NCBI GenBank assembly: GCA_017555585.1 | Contig: JAFZGA010000017.1 | Coordinates: 1 to 48,119 of the forward strand | Origin: Bacteroidaceae bacterium | GTDB taxonomy: Bacteria > Bacteroidota > Bacteroidia > Bacteroidales > Bacteroidaceae | Reading direction: 5' to 3' | Length of the DNA: 48,119 bases | Part shown: positions 48,116 to 48,119 of the stretch, one piece after another | How the letters are laid out: each line of letters opens with the position of its first letter | How positions within the stretch are numbered: the stretch's first letter is position 1 | Made by a program: the position numbers and the translations under genes | The notes under the pieces: model-generated | Database searches by the model: none | Told to the model about the DNA's origin: nothing | Seen by the model: the letters and a program-made list of their open reading frames with translations, nothing else

Positions 48116-48119
48116 TCAA

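Larger units (their letters stand above)
47917..48119. other. Non-coding end of the window with repeat sequences
   Basis: No gene is visible. It holds a perfect 23-base palindrome (48047-48069) and, on the minus strand, a further copy of the promoter-like repeat (48089-48115) directed into this region. The rest is unremarkable AT-rich sequence. Confidence 0.5.

Overview
The window comes from a gut-type Bacteroidales genome, closest in style to Bacteroidaceae/Prevotellaceae. Five things support this. The 16S rRNA 5' end at the left edge has a Bacteroidales-type sequence. Promoters follow the Bacteroidota TTTG / TAnnTTTG pattern rather than the sigma70 one. The tmRNA encodes a tag ending NNNYALAA. 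Secreted proteins carry the YDLxGRKV...GxYIxNGKKV tail seen in this order. Lipoproteins, a DUF4249/TonB-dependent receptor pair, a GH92 mannosidase and a GlyRS-FKBP-DUF3467 operon are all typical of the group. The content is mainly chromosomal housekeeping plus host-glycan functions. I see no phage, IS element, CRISPR array or classical defence island.

Layout. 1-340: start of an rRNA operon (minus) with its promoter. 653-2251: folP-cdaA (minus). 2390-4073: a three-gene cassette of an HPr-kinase-like P-loop protein, a soluble Sec11-like S26 peptidase and a PqqD-like protein, with no obvious substrate. 4155-14996: a surface locus with two M60 (enhancin/mucinase-type) metallopeptidases flanking a very large, apparently highly expressed secreted protein. 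15050-18455: a formate/nitrite-family transporter and 4-alpha-glucanotransferase. 18748-22307: N-acetylmuramoyl-alanine amidase coupled to an MCE/MlaD protein, then a convergent GH10-like family hydrolase. 22687-27828: pyruvate:ferredoxin oxidoreductase and an APC amino-acid permease. 28026-32278: DUF4249 lipoprotein, short TonB-dependent receptor and an unknown lipoprotein (minus). 32535-36726: GH92, a YjjG-like HAD phosphatase and L-asparaginase. 36771-37165: tmRNA (minus). 37401-40375: MntP, a ResB/CcsA-type cytochrome c assembly protein and an AraC regulator. 40421-42893: glyS-FKBP-DUF3467 (minus). 43087-47652: parC, a DUF3316-like protein and an S41 peptidase. 47790-47871: tRNA-Leu(UAG), followed by a repeat-rich non-coding end.

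How the genes work together. The M60 pair, the large discoidin/ricin-like protein and the GH92 enzyme point to a bacterium that degrades and binds host glycoproteins. PFOR, the FNT transporter, the amino-acid permease and asparaginase fit an anaerobic fermentative metabolism using sugars and amino acids. The points most worth a second look are the HprK-like/S26/PqqD cassette, a compact structured element after the permease (27846-27933), a promoter-bearing intergenic repeat seen near three loci, a shared TTTGCACTC promoter/discriminator at stable-RNA genes, and a ParC that lacks the quinolone-bridge residues and ends in a sliding-clamp-like motif.
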